Assembly: GCF_020614395.1 (NCBI RefSeq)
Contig: NZ_CP085324.1
Coordinates: 1,555,564-1,619,563, forward strand
Origin: Salarchaeum japonicum
Lineage (GTDB): Archaea > Halobacteriota > Halobacteria > Halobacteriales > Halobacteriaceae
Length of the DNA stretch: 64,000 bases
Direction: 5' to 3'
Made by a program: the position numbers and the translations under genes. Below the pieces are notes generated by a model. The model made no database searches, was not told where the DNA came from, and saw only the letters and a program-made list of their open reading frames with translations. Shown one piece after another: positions 49,998-60,483 of this stretch (its first letter is position 1; each line of letters opens with the position of its first letter).

Positions 49998-50720
49998 ATG
50001 GACGTACTCGTGGTCGGCGCGGGCGAGATGGGGCGGTGGTTCGCGCGAACCGTCTCGAACGCCGTCGCGTTCGCTGACGTGGACGAGTCCGCGGCCCGGG
50101 ACGCCGCGGACGCCCTGGGGGAGCGGGGGAGCGTCGCCAGCCTCGACGGCGAAACCCGGTACGGACTCGTCTGCGTCGCGGTGCCGATGGACGCCGCCGC
50201 CGAGGTTATCGAGACGCAGGCGGGGCGCGCCCAGCAGGCCGTCGTGGACGTGACCGGACAGATGACCGGCCCGCTCGCGGCGATGGCGCGCGCCGCGCCC
50301 GCTCGGGAGCGCGTGAGCCTCCACCCGCTCTTTGCGGGAGAGAGCGCGCCGGGGAACGTCGCCGTCTCGACGGGTGCTGGCGGCCCCGCGACGGACGGCG
50401 TGCTCCGCGAGCTCGAAGACGCCGGGAACACGCTCGTGGAGGTCGAACCCGAGGAGCACGACGACGCGATGCGAACCGTGCAGGGCCGGACGCACGCCGC
50501 GATTCTCGCGTTCGCGCTCACGGCGGAGGACGTGCCCGACGGCCTGGAGACGCCCGTCTACGAGGAACTGCGTTCGCTCGCCGACCGCGTGACGAGCGGA
50601 ACGCCGCGCGTGTACGGCGACATTCAGGACGCGTTCGACGGCGCGGAGGACATCCGGGACGCCGCAGAGCGACTGGCGAACGAGGAGTTCGCGGAGGTGT
50701 ACGAGGATGCCGGTCGATAG
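49998..50720 (+). CDS. tyrA: Prephenate dehydrogenase
   Basis: A 240-residue NAD(P)-dependent enzyme of tyrosine synthesis. N-terminal Rossmann motif VLVVGAGEMGRWFARTV, then YGLVCVAVPMDAAAEVI, DVTGQMTGPLAAM, ERVSLHPLFAGESAPGNVAV (active His), and the helical dimerisation domain. It lacks a chorismate mutase domain. Start ATG at 49998 follows the promoter directly. The 3' end overlaps the Rsm22-like gene by 14 nt. Confidence 0.9.
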   Translation: MDVLVVGAGEMGRWFARTVSNAVAFADVDESAARDAADALGERGSVASLDGETRYGLVCVAVPMDAAAEVIETQAGRAQQAVVDVTGQMTGPLAAMARAAPARERVSLHPLFAGESAPGNVAVSTGAGGPATDGVLRELEDAGNTLVEVEPEEHDDAMRTVQGRTHAAILAFALTAEDVPDGLETPVYEELRSLADRVTSGTPRVYGDIQDAFDGAEDIRDAAERLANEEFAEVYEDAGR

Positions 50721-52095
50721 AGAACGGTTGCGGGACACGGCGAAGTACCTCCGGGGCGTTCGGCCGCTCGACCCCGAGGAACTCGCGGACTACGTCGAGG
50801 CCGACCACCGCGTCGTCGCGCTCGCGCTCCGGGACGAAGCCGCCGACCTCGGCCTCGTCGAGCGCGAGGACGGCACGTTCGTCCCCGCCGACGACGCGCC
50901 CGTCCGCCCGCACTTCGAATCCGTCACGGAGTTCCCGGACGGGTACGCGTTCGCGTTCGAAGACCTCCTGTTCGACGAGTACGGGCGGAACTGGCAGAAG
51001 GGCGAGTCGGGGAAGCGCCTGCGGGAGGCGATTCGGCGGTTGAAGGAGAACTACTACCGCCAGCATCCCGTGGAGTACGACTACGAGGCCGCGCTCGGCT
51101 ACGGCGTCTACCACCTCCCGGACTACTACGCGGCCGTCCAGTACCCGCTCGACTACCTCGCCCGGGACGACCGGATTCCCGGTAGCCTCCGCGTGCTCGA
51201 CGTGGGCGCGGGCGTCGGCGGCCCCGCGCTCGGCCTCCACGACTTCCTCCCCGACGACGCGCTCGTGGACTACCACGCCATAGAGCCGAGCGACGCCGCA
51301 GACGTGCTCGAACCGCTCCTCGACGAGACCGGCCCGAACTTCCACGCCGAAATCACGAGAGAACGCATCGAGGCGTTCGAACCGGCCGGCGAGTACGACC
51401 TCGTCATGGCGTGCAGCGTGCTCTCCGAACTCGACGACCCCGTCGCCGTCGGCGAGAAACTCCTCGACGCGCTCGCGCCCGACGGCACGTTCCTCGCGCT
51501 CGCGCCCGCCGACCGCAACACCAGCATCGGCCTCCGCGAGACCGAACGCGAACTCGAATCCCGGGGCGCGACCGTCTACGGCCCCACCGTCCGGTTCTGG
51601 CCCGGCGAACGACCCACCGACACCGGCTGGAGCTTCGACCACCGACCCGACGTCGAACCGCCGGGATTCCAGCGCCGGCTCGCAGAGAACGCGCCGCGGC
51701 CGAGCGAGTTCCTGAACGAGACCGTGAAGTTCTCGTACTCGCTCCTGCGGACGGACGGCGAACGCCGATACGACGTCTCGCTCGACGAATCCCGGGTCGC
51801 GAAACTCGCGGACGCCGACGCGCACGTGACGAACCGCGTGAACCTCCTCGTCGCGAAACTCAGCGCGAACCTCGCCGACGAGGACGCGAACCCCGTCTAC
51901 AAAATCAGCGACGGCAGCGAGACCGAGGACGCGTACGCGGTTCACGTCAAGGAGGACGCGCTGAACGCCGCGCTCTCCCGCGCCCCCTACGGGAGCGTGC
52001 TCTCCATCGAGGAAGGCCTCGTCCTCTGGAACGACGACGAAGCCGCCTACAACGTCGTCGTCGACGAGGACACCGTCGTCGACCGCGCGCGCTAA
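50707..52095 (+). CDS. Rsm22-like mitochondrial/archaeal ribosomal methyltransferase family
   Basis: A 462-residue protein. The N-terminal HTH-like region (1-65) is followed by the Rsm22/METTL17 body: HPVEYDYEAALGYGVYHLPDYYAAVQYPLDYL, then the SAM motif SLRVLDVGAGVGGPALGLHDFL and VMACSVLSELDDPVAVG. Members join ribosomal small-subunit assembly. Several archaeal and mitochondrial ones are thought to be non-catalytic. The cysteines forming an Fe-S cluster in some relatives are not obvious. Co-translated with tyrA. Confidence 0.78.
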   Translation: MPVDRERLRDTAKYLRGVRPLDPEELADYVEADHRVVALALRDEAADLGLVEREDGTFVPADDAPVRPHFESVTEFPDGYAFAFEDLLFDEYGRNWQKGESGKRLREAIRRLKENYYRQHPVEYDYEAALGYGVYHLPDYYAAVQYPLDYLARDDRIPGSLRVLDVGAGVGGPALGLHDFLPDDALVDYHAIEPSDAADVLEPLLDETGPNFHAEITRERIEAFEPAGEYDLVMACSVLSELDDPVAVGEKLLDALAPDGTFLALAPADRNTSIGLRETERELESRGATVYGPTVRFWPGERPTDTGWSFDHRPDVEPPGFQRRLAENAPRPSEFLNETVKFSYSLLRTDGERRYDVSLDESRVAKLADADAHVTNRVNLLVAKLSANLADEDANPVYKISDGSETEDAYAVHVKEDALNAALSRAPYGSVLSIEEGLVLWNDDEAAYNVVVDEDTVVDRAR

Positions 52096-52132
52096 CGCCG
52101 GGACTTATCCCCCGTCGCGCGAACCACCTACC

Positions 52133-52909
52133 ATGAGCGAGTCGCTCGACATCCTCCTCACGAACGACGACGGCATCGACAACCCCGGACTGCTCGCCGT
52201 CCGCGACGCCCTCAGCGAAATCGGGGACGTCACCGTCGTCGCGCCCGCCAGCGACCAGAGCGCCACCGGCCGCGCGATGTCGACTGACGTCCACGTCGAA
52301 GAGCGCGACCACGGCTACGCCGTCCAGGGCACGCCCGCCGACTGCGTCGTCGCCGGCATGGAAGCCCTCGGCCCCACCCCCGACCTCGTCGTCGCCGGCT
52401 GCAACGCCGGCGCGAACCTCGGCACGTACGTCCTCGGGCGCTCCGGCACCGTCTCCGCCGCCGTCGAAGCCGCCTTCTTCGACGTCCCCGCCATCGCCGT
52501 CTCCCGCCTCCTCGAACCCGGCCAAGTCGGCTCCCGCGACCTCACCACCGACGGCTACCAGACCGCCGCCCACGCCACCAAATACCTCGCCGAACACGCC
52601 CTCGGCGCGGGCGTCTTCGACCACGCAGACTACCTCAACGTCAACGCACCCATCGCCGGCCAGGAATCCGGCGACATGCGCATCACCCGCCCCAGCGACG
52701 CCTACGACATGACCGCCCGCCGCCAGGACGCCACCCACGTCACCATCCACGACCGCATGTGGGACCACATGGAATCCGGTGACATCGACGACCCCGACGG
52801 CACCGACCGCCGCGCCGTCCTCGACGGCCACGTCTCCGTCAGCCCCCTCACCGCCCCCCACTCCACCCACCACCACGACGCCCTCGACGCCCTCGCCCAA
52901 ACCTACTGA
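52133..52909 (+). CDS. surE: 5'/3'-nucleotidase SurE
   Basis: A 258-residue metal-dependent nucleoside monophosphate phosphatase. The active-site motif ILLTNDDGIDNPGLLAV is at the start; VVAPASDQSATGRAMS and VVAGCNAGANLGTYVLGRSGTVSAAVEA complete the site. It provides nucleoside turnover; stationary-phase role in bacteria. Ends 43 bp before tRNA-Arg. A TATA-like GGACTTATCC lies 22-31 bp upstream. Confidence 0.95.
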   Translation: MSESLDILLTNDDGIDNPGLLAVRDALSEIGDVTVVAPASDQSATGRAMSTDVHVEERDHGYAVQGTPADCVVAGMEALGPTPDLVVAGCNAGANLGTYVLGRSGTVSAAVEAAFFDVPAIAVSRLLEPGQVGSRDLTTDGYQTAAHATKYLAEHALGAGVFDHADYLNVNAPIAGQESGDMRITRPSDAYDMTARRQDATHVTIHDRMWDHMESGDIDDPDGTDRRAVLDGHVSVSPLTAPHSTHHHDALDALAQTY

Positions 52910-52952
52910 GAATCGAAACCGTCAAACACGCAGCGCCGACAACTACACGTGC

Positions 52953-53027
52953 GGGCGCTTAGCTCAGCTTGGACAGAGCACTTGGCTTCGGACCAAGACG
53001 CCGCGGGTTCAAATCCTGCAGCGCCCA
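52953..53027 (+). tRNA. tRNA-Arg (anticodon UCG)
   Basis: Class I tRNA of 75 nt. Acceptor GGGCGCT pairs with AGCGCCC, D stem GCTC/GAGC. Anticodon stem CTTGG/CCAAG encloses CTTCGGA, anticodon TCG. T arm GCGGG-TTCAAAT-CCTGC, with discriminator A. No 3'-end duplication follows, unlike the other three tRNAs. The downstream gap to 53140 holds two short T runs (CCGTTTC, CCGTTTTG) and nothing else that I can support. Confidence 0.93.
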
Positions 53028-53140
53028 TTCCGTTTCTCACCGTTTTGAAGACACTCCCACGGTGCCTGAATCATAGCAATCCGTCGGACGAGCTTCGCGA
53101 ACGCGGGGAGGCGGAGCGTTCGTCACAGGGCGCGCTGGGG

Positions 53141-53902
53141 TTAGGCGAGGAGGAGGACGACGGTGTACGCGATAGCGCCGAGCGCGAACGCGGAAAAGCG
53201 GCTTTCGCGTTCCGCGGGGACTTCTTCCTTGATGACGTTGAGGATGACGCCGCCGGAGAGGAACGCGAAGAGGACGGCGAGCGCCTGGCGGTCGAGCGGC
53301 ACGACGAAGCCGACGGCGAGGCCGAGGAGGATGGCGGCGGCGAGCACCCAGCGGCCGTAGTCGTGGTAGGTGTCGCCGTGGTGGTTCCTGAGCCCCCAGT
53401 CGTTTACGAGGAAGTGGAGCGCCATCGCGACCCCGAAGAGGAGGAGGCTGGTGAGGCCGGGTTCCTCGCGGTGGAGGAGGAGGTAGCCGACGAGGACGTT
53501 GTAGAGCGCGAACGCGACGACGTGCATCCAGAACACGCGCTCGCCCTCCTCGCTCTCCTGCGCGGGGTCGAGGGAGTCAGTGGCGTGTCGTTTCGCGGCG
53601 CGTTCGACGCCGTAATAGGCGAGGAAGCCGGCGAGCGCGACGAGGTAGACGTGGCGTTCGAGGAAGCCGATGCCGAGCGGTTCGTCCCCGACGTGCCGGG
53701 CGGCCCGGCTGATTTCGGGGAGGACGTGCACGAAGACGTACGCGACGGAGACGCCGCCGGAGACGGAGAGCCAGCGGCTCCGCGGCAAGTGGTCGAGCAC
53801 GCGGAGGCGGCGGCCGAACAGGTGGACGGCCGCGAGCGCGAACGCGATACCGACCGCCGCGAGTTCGACCACGGGCGTGGGTGAGGGAGCGTGCCCGCTC
53901 AT
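53141..53902 (-). CDS. ZIP-like membrane transporter
   Basis: A 253-residue protein with about seven or eight membrane helices. WLSVSGGVSVAYVFVHVLPEI and LAVLFAFLSGGVILNVIKEEVP resemble the ZIP-family metal-binding helices IV and V, though the classical His/Glu pair is only partly kept (HVLPE; KEE). A central charged loop with HATDSLDPAQESEEGE fits the variable loop. Divalent cation transport is possible but not assured. Confidence 0.65.
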   Translation of the reverse strand: MSGHAPSPTPVVELAAVGIAFALAAVHLFGRRLRVLDHLPRSRWLSVSGGVSVAYVFVHVLPEISRAARHVGDEPLGIGFLERHVYLVALAGFLAYYGVERAAKRHATDSLDPAQESEEGERVFWMHVVAFALYNVLVGYLLLHREEPGLTSLLLFGVAMALHFLVNDWGLRNHHGDTYHDYGRWVLAAAILLGLAVGFVVPLDRQALAVLFAFLSGGVILNVIKEEVPAERESRFSAFALGAIAYTVVLLLA

Positions 53903-53944
53903 CGGGCGAGGATAGCGGAAGGCGTCGGGTAAGCGTTCGGGCTG

Positions 53945-55585
53945 CTACTCCGGAACGGGATGGCCGAGACGCGCACCTATCGCGTTCGAGTACTCGGCGA
54001 GCGCGCTCGCGGAGTGCGTGTCCCGCGGGTAGACGCTGTCGCCCGCGTTCCACTCGTCCGGGTCGTCCACCGGGTCAGTGGCGTAATCGAACGGTATCAT
54101 GAACGTCCAGGTCAGCGCGCCGTCAACGTCGTGCTCGCGGAACTCACCGAATATCTCGCGGTACCGATTCGCGCGTCGCTCGTCCTGTCGCTCCCAGTCG
54201 CCGTCGCGACGATCCACGGTATAGTTCTCGTCGCCGGCGGAGAACTCGCCGACGTAGAGCGGTTTCCCGAGTTCCTCGCGGGCGTCCCGCGCGTGGTTCG
54301 CGACCCAGGGCTTCCAGCGTTCGACGCCCGCGTCGTTCTCCACGGTGAACCCCATGTGGGACGGATGCATGTGAACCGTCGCGGCGTCGATAGCGTCGTG
54401 GCGGTGGTTCGGGAGGAACGCCATCCCCTGGTCGTTCTTCCCCTCCAGACTGTCAGGATTCGAATCCTCGTACATCCCAATCTCGCCCGTCGACACGGGA
54501 TGCGTGTCGTCGACGGACTTCAAGTAGGCCGCCATCTCCCCGATCCAGTCGTCCATGAGGGCGGTGTCGCCGTCGTTGTCGAGGAGGTCGGGTTCGTTCA
54601 CGAGCTCCCACAGGAGGATGCCGGGGTCGTCGCGGTACTCGCGGCCCGTGAGCGTGTTCTCGCGGGTGAGAATGCGCTCCACGTACGTCCGGTAGAACCT
54701 CCGGCACCGCTCGTCAGTGTAGAAGTCGTCGTGGTCGGACGCGCTAGCGCTGTACCGCACGAAATCCGTGATTCCGGTGTGGCTGTCCGTGTTGCTGAGC
54801 AGGGGAAGAACGAGACGGACCCCTGTCTCGTTCGCCCTGTATATCGCGTAATCGAGGCGTTCGAGCACAGTCTCGTTCAGTTCGGGGAGCGTCTCGCGCG
54901 CGTCGGAACCGTCCTCAGCGGGTTCCGGGATGAGTTTCGTGTTCTCGCCCGCGCACGACCCGATGTAGCACTTCCCCGCGTACACCCACGTCCGGAGCGC
55001 GTTCAGACCGAGCGCGGCCGCCTCCTCGAACACGCGGTCGACGTACCAGCGCGGCGTCCGCGCGAGCATGTCGTTGTTCGCGCCGTTGAACCGGAACCGC
55101 TCGCCGTCCACGACGAACTGCGTTCCCTCCACGCCGACGAAGTTCTCGAGGCGCGGAACCGGCTCCGAGACGACGACCTCCCCCGTGACTTCCGCACCGC
55201 TCTCGCGCTCGAACACCGAGAGCGCGTACGACTGTGCGTCGAGGTCGCCCGGAACGCTGAACGCCACGCGCTCGGTCTCCCCGGGGTCGAGCGCGACCCG
55301 CTTCGACGCCGTGTACGCCTCGAGTTCCAGCACAACCGTCGTCTCCCCCGCCACGTCTCCGCGGTTCCGTACGCCCACGGACACGTCGAACGGGTCACCT
55401 GCGGTCACGTCCGCGGGCGTCGAGAGGTCGCTGAGCGCGAACGCGACGGCACCCGCCGTCGTCCCGGTCGTCGACGTTCGTCGGGTCGTGGTCGGGGACT
55501 GCTCGCTACAGCCGGCGAGTCCACCGACGCCGGCCACTCCCGCGAGCGCGAGGAGGCGGCGACGCGACAGGCCGTCAGTCGGCAT
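53945..55585 (-). CDS. Secreted GH5-type glycoside hydrolase (mannanase/cellulase group)
   Basis: A 546-residue lipoprotein enzyme. Tat signal SRRRLLALAGVAGVGGLAGC, then a threonine-rich linker, a CARDB-like beta domain (residues about 45-150, SVGVRNRGDVAGETTVVLEL), and a (beta/alpha)8 barrel. The acid/base Glu331 is in LWELVNEPD and the nucleophile Glu447 in VGEF. The barrel order, with RFNGANNDMLA at its start, is that of GH5 subfamily 7 beta-mannanases. Substrate assignment is by resemblance only. Cell-surface polysaccharide degradation likely. Confidence 0.85.
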   Translation of the reverse strand: MPTDGLSRRRLLALAGVAGVGGLAGCSEQSPTTTRRTSTTGTTAGAVAFALSDLSTPADVTAGDPFDVSVGVRNRGDVAGETTVVLELEAYTASKRVALDPGETERVAFSVPGDLDAQSYALSVFERESGAEVTGEVVVSEPVPRLENFVGVEGTQFVVDGERFRFNGANNDMLARTPRWYVDRVFEEAAALGLNALRTWVYAGKCYIGSCAGENTKLIPEPAEDGSDARETLPELNETVLERLDYAIYRANETGVRLVLPLLSNTDSHTGITDFVRYSASASDHDDFYTDERCRRFYRTYVERILTRENTLTGREYRDDPGILLWELVNEPDLLDNDGDTALMDDWIGEMAAYLKSVDDTHPVSTGEIGMYEDSNPDSLEGKNDQGMAFLPNHRHDAIDAATVHMHPSHMGFTVENDAGVERWKPWVANHARDAREELGKPLYVGEFSAGDENYTVDRRDGDWERQDERRANRYREIFGEFREHDVDGALTWTFMIPFDYATDPVDDPDEWNAGDSVYPRDTHSASALAEYSNAIGARLGHPVPE

Positions 55586-55642
55586 AACGACTGCCCGTAC
55601 GACGGTATCCGTGAAATAAGTTCGCACACAACAGGGAGGCGG

Positions 55643-56605
55643 CTAGACGCGGTCGAGAATCGCGTCCGCGACCTCGTCCGTTCCGGCGTCCCCGCCGAGG
55701 TCGGGCGTGCGCGGGCCGTCCGCGAGCACGGACTCGACGGCGCTCCGCACCGACGCGGCCGCGTCCCCGTGGTCGAGGAAATCGAGGAGCATCGCGGCGG
55801 ACAGCACGGTCGCCGCGGGGTTCGCGATTCCCTCGCCCGCGATGTCGGGCGCGCTCCCGTGCACCGGCTCGAACAGGCCGCGCTCGCCGCCGATGTTCGC
55901 CGACGGCAGGAGGCCGAGGCCGCCGACGAGGCCGGCGGCGAGGTCGCTCAACACGTCTCCCGCGAGGTTCGGCGTGACGACGACCTCGAACTCGCCCGGG
56001 GAGAGACAGAGGTGGGTGGCGAGCGCGTCCATCAACACCGACTCGGTGGGGACGCCGCGCTCGCGCGCGACCGCCTCGACGGTGTCGAGGAACAGGCCGT
56101 CGGTTTCGCGCATCACGTTCGCCTTGTGCGCGACGTGGAACCCCTCGGGCGCGTAGTCGCAGGCGTACTCGGCGAGCCGCCGACTCGCGTCCTCCGTCAC
56201 CACGCGCGTGAGCGTCGCACGGCCGTCCTCGCGGACTTCGTCGCCCGTGTAGACGCCCTCCGTGTTCTCCCGGAGGAAGACGATGTCGAGTTCGGGGCAG
56301 AGCGCGTCAACGCCCGGGTACGCGCGGGCGGGCCGGACGTTCACGAACGACCCGACGGCGTCGCGGAGCGGGAGCACCACGTCCGCCGCGGTCTCGCCCG
56401 CCGCGCCGAACAGCGTCGCGTCCGCCGACGCCGCCAACGCCCGCGTCTCCGCGGGGAGCGGCGTTCCCGTCTCGGCGGCGACGGCGTCCCCCGCGTCCGC
56501 GTGCACGAACTCGAAGTCGCCGACGGCGTCCAGCACGTCCACCGCGACCGGCACGACCTCCGACCCGATGCCGTCCCCGGGGATGACCGCGATCTCCTCA
56601 GACAT
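55643..56605 (-). CDS. leuB: 3-isopropylmalate dehydrogenase
   Basis: A 320-residue NAD-dependent decarboxylating dehydrogenase of leucine synthesis. [21 protein letters not shown], the substrate loop [32 protein letters not shown], and the C-terminal [32 protein letters not shown] with dinucleotide residues. Shorter than bacterial LeuB, typical of archaea. Last gene of the leu/ilv cluster, overlapping leuD by 8 nt. Confidence 0.95.
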   Translation of the reverse strand: MSEEIAVIPGDGIGSEVVPVAVDVLDAVGDFEFVHADAGDAVAAETGTPLPAETRALAASADATLFGAAGETAADVVLPLRDAVGSFVNVRPARAYPGVDALCPELDIVFLRENTEGVYTGDEVREDGRATLTRVVTEDASRRLAEYACDYAPEGFHVAHKANVMRETDGLFLDTVEAVARERGVPTESVLMDALATHLCLSPGEFEVVVTPNLAGDVLSDLAAGLVGGLGLLPSANIGGERGLFEPVHGSAPDIAGEGIANPAATVLSAAMLLDFLDHGDAAASVRSAVESVLADGPRTPDLGGDAGTDEVADAILDRV

Positions 56606-57209
56606 CCGTGTAGGGGAGGCTGCGCGCGGTCTCCTCGACGGCGTCCGCGTTCGACTTCAGGAGCGCCGTCGTGTCCCAGACGCCCTCCACGAGCGCCGTG
56701 TGCTGGGCGTCGTCCACCTCGACGTCCACCGTCCGGTCACCGAACGACACCGTCTCGTTCTCGACGTCCACCTCGACGTCCGCGTCGGGGTTCTCGTCGA
56801 TGAACTCCTGGAGGTCGGTGACGGTGTCGTGGTCGGCGACCACGGTGGGGATGCCGAGCGCGAGGCAGTTCCCCGCGAAGATGTCGGCGAACGACTCGCC
56901 GACGATGGCGTCGATACCCCACCGCATCAACGCCTGCGGCGCGTGCTCCCGGCTCGACCCGCAACCGAAGTTCGCGTTCACCGCGAGCACGGACGCGCCC
57001 TGGAAGCGCTCCTCGTTGAACGGATGCTCCAGCGGCTCGTCGTCCTCGTCGAATCGCTGGTCGAAGAAGGCGAACTGGCCGAGACCGTCGAACGTCACGA
57101 CCTTCAGGAAGCGCGCGGGAATTATCTGGTCGGTGTCGATGTCGTCGCCGCGCACGGGAATCCCGGTGCCCGTGACCCGTTTCACGGTGTCGGCGGGACC
57201 CTGGCTCAT
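56598..57209 (-). CDS. leuD: 3-isopropylmalate dehydratase small subunit
   Basis: A 203-residue LeuD (swivel domain). [16 protein letters not shown] and [35 protein letters not shown] are diagnostic, and CLALGIPTV follows. It binds LeuC to isomerise isopropylmalate. Its ATG at 57209 overlaps the leuC stop by 4 nt. Upstream sequence in the same frame belongs to antisense leuC. Confidence 0.95.
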   Translation of the reverse strand: MSQGPADTVKRVTGTGIPVRGDDIDTDQIIPARFLKVVTFDGLGQFAFFDQRFDEDDEPLEHPFNEERFQGASVLAVNANFGCGSSREHAPQALMRWGIDAIVGESFADIFAGNCLALGIPTVVADHDTVTDLQEFIDENPDADVEVDVENETVSFGDRTVDVEVDDAQHTALVEGVWDTTALLKSNADAVEETARSLPYTDV

Positions 57210-58621
57210 GCGGTCGTCACCTCCCGCATCGTCCGCACGTCCGTGACTTCGCCGGTGACCGCCGCCGCGGCGACCATCTTCGGGTTCATCAGGAGGGTGC
57301 GGCCCTCCGTCGAGCCCTGCCGGCCGACGAAGTTCCGGTTCGAGGAGGACGCACACACCTCGTCGCCCTCCAATTGGTCGTCGTTCATCGCGAGACACAT
57401 CGAACACCCGGGGTCGCGCCACTCGAACCCGGCCTCGCGGAACACCTCGTCCAGGCCCTCGGCCTCCGCCGCGGCCTGCACGCGCTGACTACCGGGGACG
57501 ACGAGCGCGCGAACGCCCTCCGCGACCTCGCGGCCGCGAACGACCGCGGCCGCCCGCCGCAAGTCACGCAGGCGGGCGTTCGTGCAGGACCCGAGGAACG
57601 CCACGTCAACGGGATAGCCCTCCATCGTCTCGCCCGGACTGACGCCGACGTGTTCCTGCGCCTGCCGCGCCGTCTCCGGACTGTGGCAGTCCTCGGGCTC
57701 GGGGATGGGCTGGGTGACGCCGACGCCCTGCGCGGGCGTCGTCCCCCACGTCACTATGGGTTCGAGTTCGTTCGCGTCGATGGTGACCACGTCGTCGTAC
57801 TCGGCGTCGTCGTCCGACCGAATCGACTCCCAGTACGGCTTCAACTCCGCGAACCGCTCCGGGTCGTCCCGGAAGGCGTCAGTCTCGCGCAGCCAGTCGT
57901 ACGTCTTCTCGTCCGGATTGACGTAGCCGGCGCGCGCGCCGCCCTCGATAGACATGTTGCAGATGCTCATCCGGCCCTCCATCGACAGCGAGTCGATGGC
58001 GCTCCCCGCGTACTCGTACACGTAGCCCGTACCGCCGTCCGTGCCGAGCCGACGGATGACCTCCAGAATCACGTCCTTCGCGGAGACGCCGTCCCCGAGT
58101 TCTCCCTCGACGCGCACCTGCCGCACCTTCGCCTTCTCCATCGCGACCGTACCCGTCGCGAGCACGTCCCGAATCTGGCTCGTGCCGATGCCGAACGCGA
58201 GCGCGCCGAACGCGCCGTGCGTCGCCGTGTGACTGTCGCCACACACCACGGTCATCCCGGGCTGGGTGAGCCCCTGCTCGGGGCCGACAACGTGCACGAT
58301 ACCCTGATTACCCGTCCCCGGGTGACTGAACTCGATACCGGCCTCGCGGACGTTCTCCTCCAGTTCGGACAGCATCTCCTCCGCGGCGTCGTCCGCGTAC
58401 GGCCGGTCGCGGTTACCGGTGGGAACGATGTGGTCGACCGTCGCGTGCGTCCGCTCCGGGTACGCCACGTCGAGGTCGCGCTCTTCGAGCATCCCGAACG
58501 CTTGCGGGCTCGTCACCTCGTGCACGAGATGCAGGCCGACGAACAACTGGTCTTGGCCGGTGGGGAGCGTCGTGACCTTGTGGCGGTCGTAGACCTTATC
58601 GTAGAGCGTCCCGCTACTCAT
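57206..58621 (-). CDS. leuC: 3-isopropylmalate dehydratase large subunit
   Basis: A 471-residue aconitase-family protein carrying a 4Fe-4S cluster. The three cluster cysteines are in [13 protein letters not shown] and [35 protein letters not shown] and [11 protein letters not shown] are additional marks. It starts with [12 protein letters not shown] as expected for haloarchaeal LeuC. Overlaps the 73-residue gene upstream (8 nt) and leuD downstream (4 nt). Confidence 0.97.
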   Translation of the reverse strand: MSSGTLYDKVYDRHKVTTLPTGQDQLFVGLHLVHEVTSPQAFGMLEERDLDVAYPERTHATVDHIVPTGNRDRPYADDAAEEMLSELEENVREAGIEFSHPGTGNQGIVHVVGPEQGLTQPGMTVVCGDSHTATHGAFGALAFGIGTSQIRDVLATGTVAMEKAKVRQVRVEGELGDGVSAKDVILEVIRRLGTDGGTGYVYEYAGSAIDSLSMEGRMSICNMSIEGGARAGYVNPDEKTYDWLRETDAFRDDPERFAELKPYWESIRSDDDAEYDDVVTIDANELEPIVTWGTTPAQGVGVTQPIPEPEDCHSPETARQAQEHVGVSPGETMEGYPVDVAFLGSCTNARLRDLRRAAAVVRGREVAEGVRALVVPGSQRVQAAAEAEGLDEVFREAGFEWRDPGCSMCLAMNDDQLEGDEVCASSSNRNFVGRQGSTEGRTLLMNPKMVAAAAVTGEVTDVRTMREVTTA

Positions 58622-58835
58622 CCTCGAACTCGCCGCCGCGCTCGAACACGCGGTTCGGCTCCTCTCGCGTCGCGTGAGTTACGTCCGCCATCGATTCCTG
58701 CCGTCGGTCGGCCGTCGCATCACGCCGCCCGCCGTCCGCCGCGACGGTCTCGCCGCGCGCGTACAGCCGTCGCCGGCTGTGCGCGGTGTCGGTGTGCGTG
58801 TGCGAGATCTCCTGCATGCTGGGTTCGTCGGTCAT
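58614..58835 (-). CDS. 73-residue conserved-position protein in the leu/ilv operon
   Basis: A 73-residue hydrophilic protein, [21 protein letters not shown] at the start, rich in His, Arg, Asp and Thr, ending [15 protein letters not shown]. It sits exactly between ilvC and leuC, two bp from ilvC and overlapping the leuC ATG by 8 nt. That argues for a real translated gene. No domain recognised; looks disordered. Could be a subunit or assembly aid for LeuC, or only a coupling device. Confidence 0.6.
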   Translation of the reverse strand: MTDEPSMQEISHTHTDTAHSRRRLYARGETVAADGGRRDATADRRQESMADVTHATREEPNRVFERGGEFEDE

Positions 58836-58837
58836 TG

Positions 58838-59875
58838 TTAGTCGTCCGCTGGGGCCTCGGGTGTCTCTCGTTCCTGTTCGTCGTTCCACGCGAACAACTC
58901 GCGGAGATCCGCGCCCACGGCCTCGATGTCGTGGGCTTCCTCGGCGGCGACGAGCTGGTCGTAGCTCGGGCGACCCGCCTGGTTCTCCAGAATCCACTCG
59001 CGGGCGAACGTGCCGTCCTGCACCTGCCCGAGCACGTCCTCCATGTTCTCCCGGACGTCCTCGTCGATGATTTCGGGGCCGCGGGAGAGTCCGCCGTACT
59101 CCGCCGTGTCCGACACGGAGTGCCACATCCCGCCGATGCCGTCCTCGTACATCAGGTCGACGATGAGCTTGAGTTCGTTCAGGCACTCGAAGTACGCCAT
59201 CTCGGGGCTGTACCCGGCGTCCACGAGCGTCTCGTAGCCCGTCTTCACGAGCTCCGTCACGCCGCCGCAGAGGACGGCTTGCTCGCCGAACAGGTCGGTC
59301 TCCGTCTCCTCCTGGAACGTCGTCTCGATGACGCCGGCGCGCGTACACCCGATCGCCTGCGCGTACGCCAGGCCGATGTCGTGGGCGTCCCCCGTCGCGT
59401 CCTGGTAGACCGCGAGCAGGCCCGGCGTCCCCTCGTCGTTCTCGTAGTTCCGGCGGACGAGGTGGCCGGGCGACTTCGGCGCGACCATCGTCACGTCCAC
59501 GTCCTCGCGCGGCTCGATCTGACTGTAGTGGATGTTGAACCCGTGCGCGAACTGGAGCACGTCGCCCGCGTCGAGTTCGTCCTCGATGTCCGCGTAGACC
59601 GCGGGCTGCACCGTGTCGGGCACCAGCACGCTCACCACGTCCGCCTGCGCGGCGGCCGCCGTGGGCGTCGCGACGCGGAGGCCGTCCGCTTCCGCGGCGC
59701 TCCGCGAACTCGACTCCGGCGTGAGACCGACGACCACGTCCACGCCCGAGTCCGCGAGGTTCTGGGCGTGCGCGTGACCCTGACTGCCGTACCCGATGAC
59801 GGCTACGGTCTTCTCCTGGATGTGCGATGCGTCGGCGTCTTCGTCGTAGTAGACGGGGTTCTCGAAGTCAGTCAT
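58838..59875 (-). CDS. ilvC: Ketol-acid reductoisomerase
   Basis: A 345-residue class I enzyme of valine/isoleucine synthesis. NADPH motif [68 protein letters not shown], and metal ligands in [53 protein letters not shown]. The ATG at 59875 overlaps the ilvN stop by 4 nt. Confidence 0.97.
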   Translation of the reverse strand: MTDFENPVYYDEDADASHIQEKTVAVIGYGSQGHAHAQNLADSGVDVVVGLTPESSSRSAAEADGLRVATPTAAAAQADVVSVLVPDTVQPAVYADIEDELDAGDVLQFAHGFNIHYSQIEPREDVDVTMVAPKSPGHLVRRNYENDEGTPGLLAVYQDATGDAHDIGLAYAQAIGCTRAGVIETTFQEETETDLFGEQAVLCGGVTELVKTGYETLVDAGYSPEMAYFECLNELKLIVDLMYEDGIGGMWHSVSDTAEYGGLSRGPEIIDEDVRENMEDVLGQVQDGTFAREWILENQAGRPSYDQLVAAEEAHDIEAVGADLRELFAWNDEQERETPEAPADD

Positions 59876-60483
59876 TTGAGTCTGTCTGGGGCGATGGAGG
59901 TCTTGGTCTCGCCGCGCGCGAGCGCGGTCTTGCCGGTGCGGGCTATCTCGCGGATGCCGAACTGCCGGAGCGCGTCGAGCGCGTCGTCGATCTCGCGCTC
60001 CGACCCGGTGAGTTCGACCGTGACCGTTCGCGGGCCCGCGTCGAGGGTCGTGCCGTCGTACATCTCCGTGATTGCGTGCACGCGCTCCGGCTCGTCCGCG
60101 TCCAGCTTCACGAGCACCAGCTCGCGGGAGACGGCGTCCGCGCCGAGTTCGCGCGTGTGGATGACGGGCACGACCTTGTCGAGTTGTTTCTCTATCTGTT
60201 CGATGTTCGGGTCGGGTTCCTCGACGACGACGGTGACGCGCGACCACTCGGGGTTCTGCGTCGTGCCGACGGTGAGGGATTCGATGTTGTACTGGCGGCG
60301 GCTGAACAGCCCGGAGACCTCGGAGAGGACGCCGGGTTCGTTCTCCACGAGCGCCGTGATTGTGGTGCGCCGGGGCTGCGGTTCCGCCTCGACCGCGGGG
60401 TCGATGCGGATGCCCTGGCTGTTCCGCCGGCCCTCGGGCCGCGGGCGTTCGTCGGGCGCGGGCCCCTGCAGTCCGTCACTCAC
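59872..60483 (-). CDS. ilvN: Acetolactate synthase small (regulatory) subunit
   Basis: A 203-residue subunit. The ACT domain is [46 protein letters not shown], followed by ReKVRVELVLVKL-like and the C-terminal [20 protein letters not shown]. It gives valine feedback control to IlvB. The N-terminal 38 residues are a charged extension seen in halophiles. Overlaps ilvB and ilvC, 4 nt each. Confidence 0.95.
   Translation of the reverse strand: MSDGLQGPAPDERPRPEGRRNSQGIRIDPAVEAEPQPRRTTITALVENEPGVLSEVSGLFSRRQYNIESLTVGTTQNPEWSRVTVVVEEPDPNIEQIEKQLDKVVPVIHTRELGADAVSRELVLVKLDADEPERVHAITEMYDGTTLDAGPRTVTVELTGSEREIDDALDALRQFGIREIARTGKTALARGETKTSIAPDRLK

Noticed and set aside
53960-56803. 947-codon plus-strand frame opposite the GH5 enzyme and leuB
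   Set aside because: Antisense to genes with clear active-site motifs; no domain of its own.
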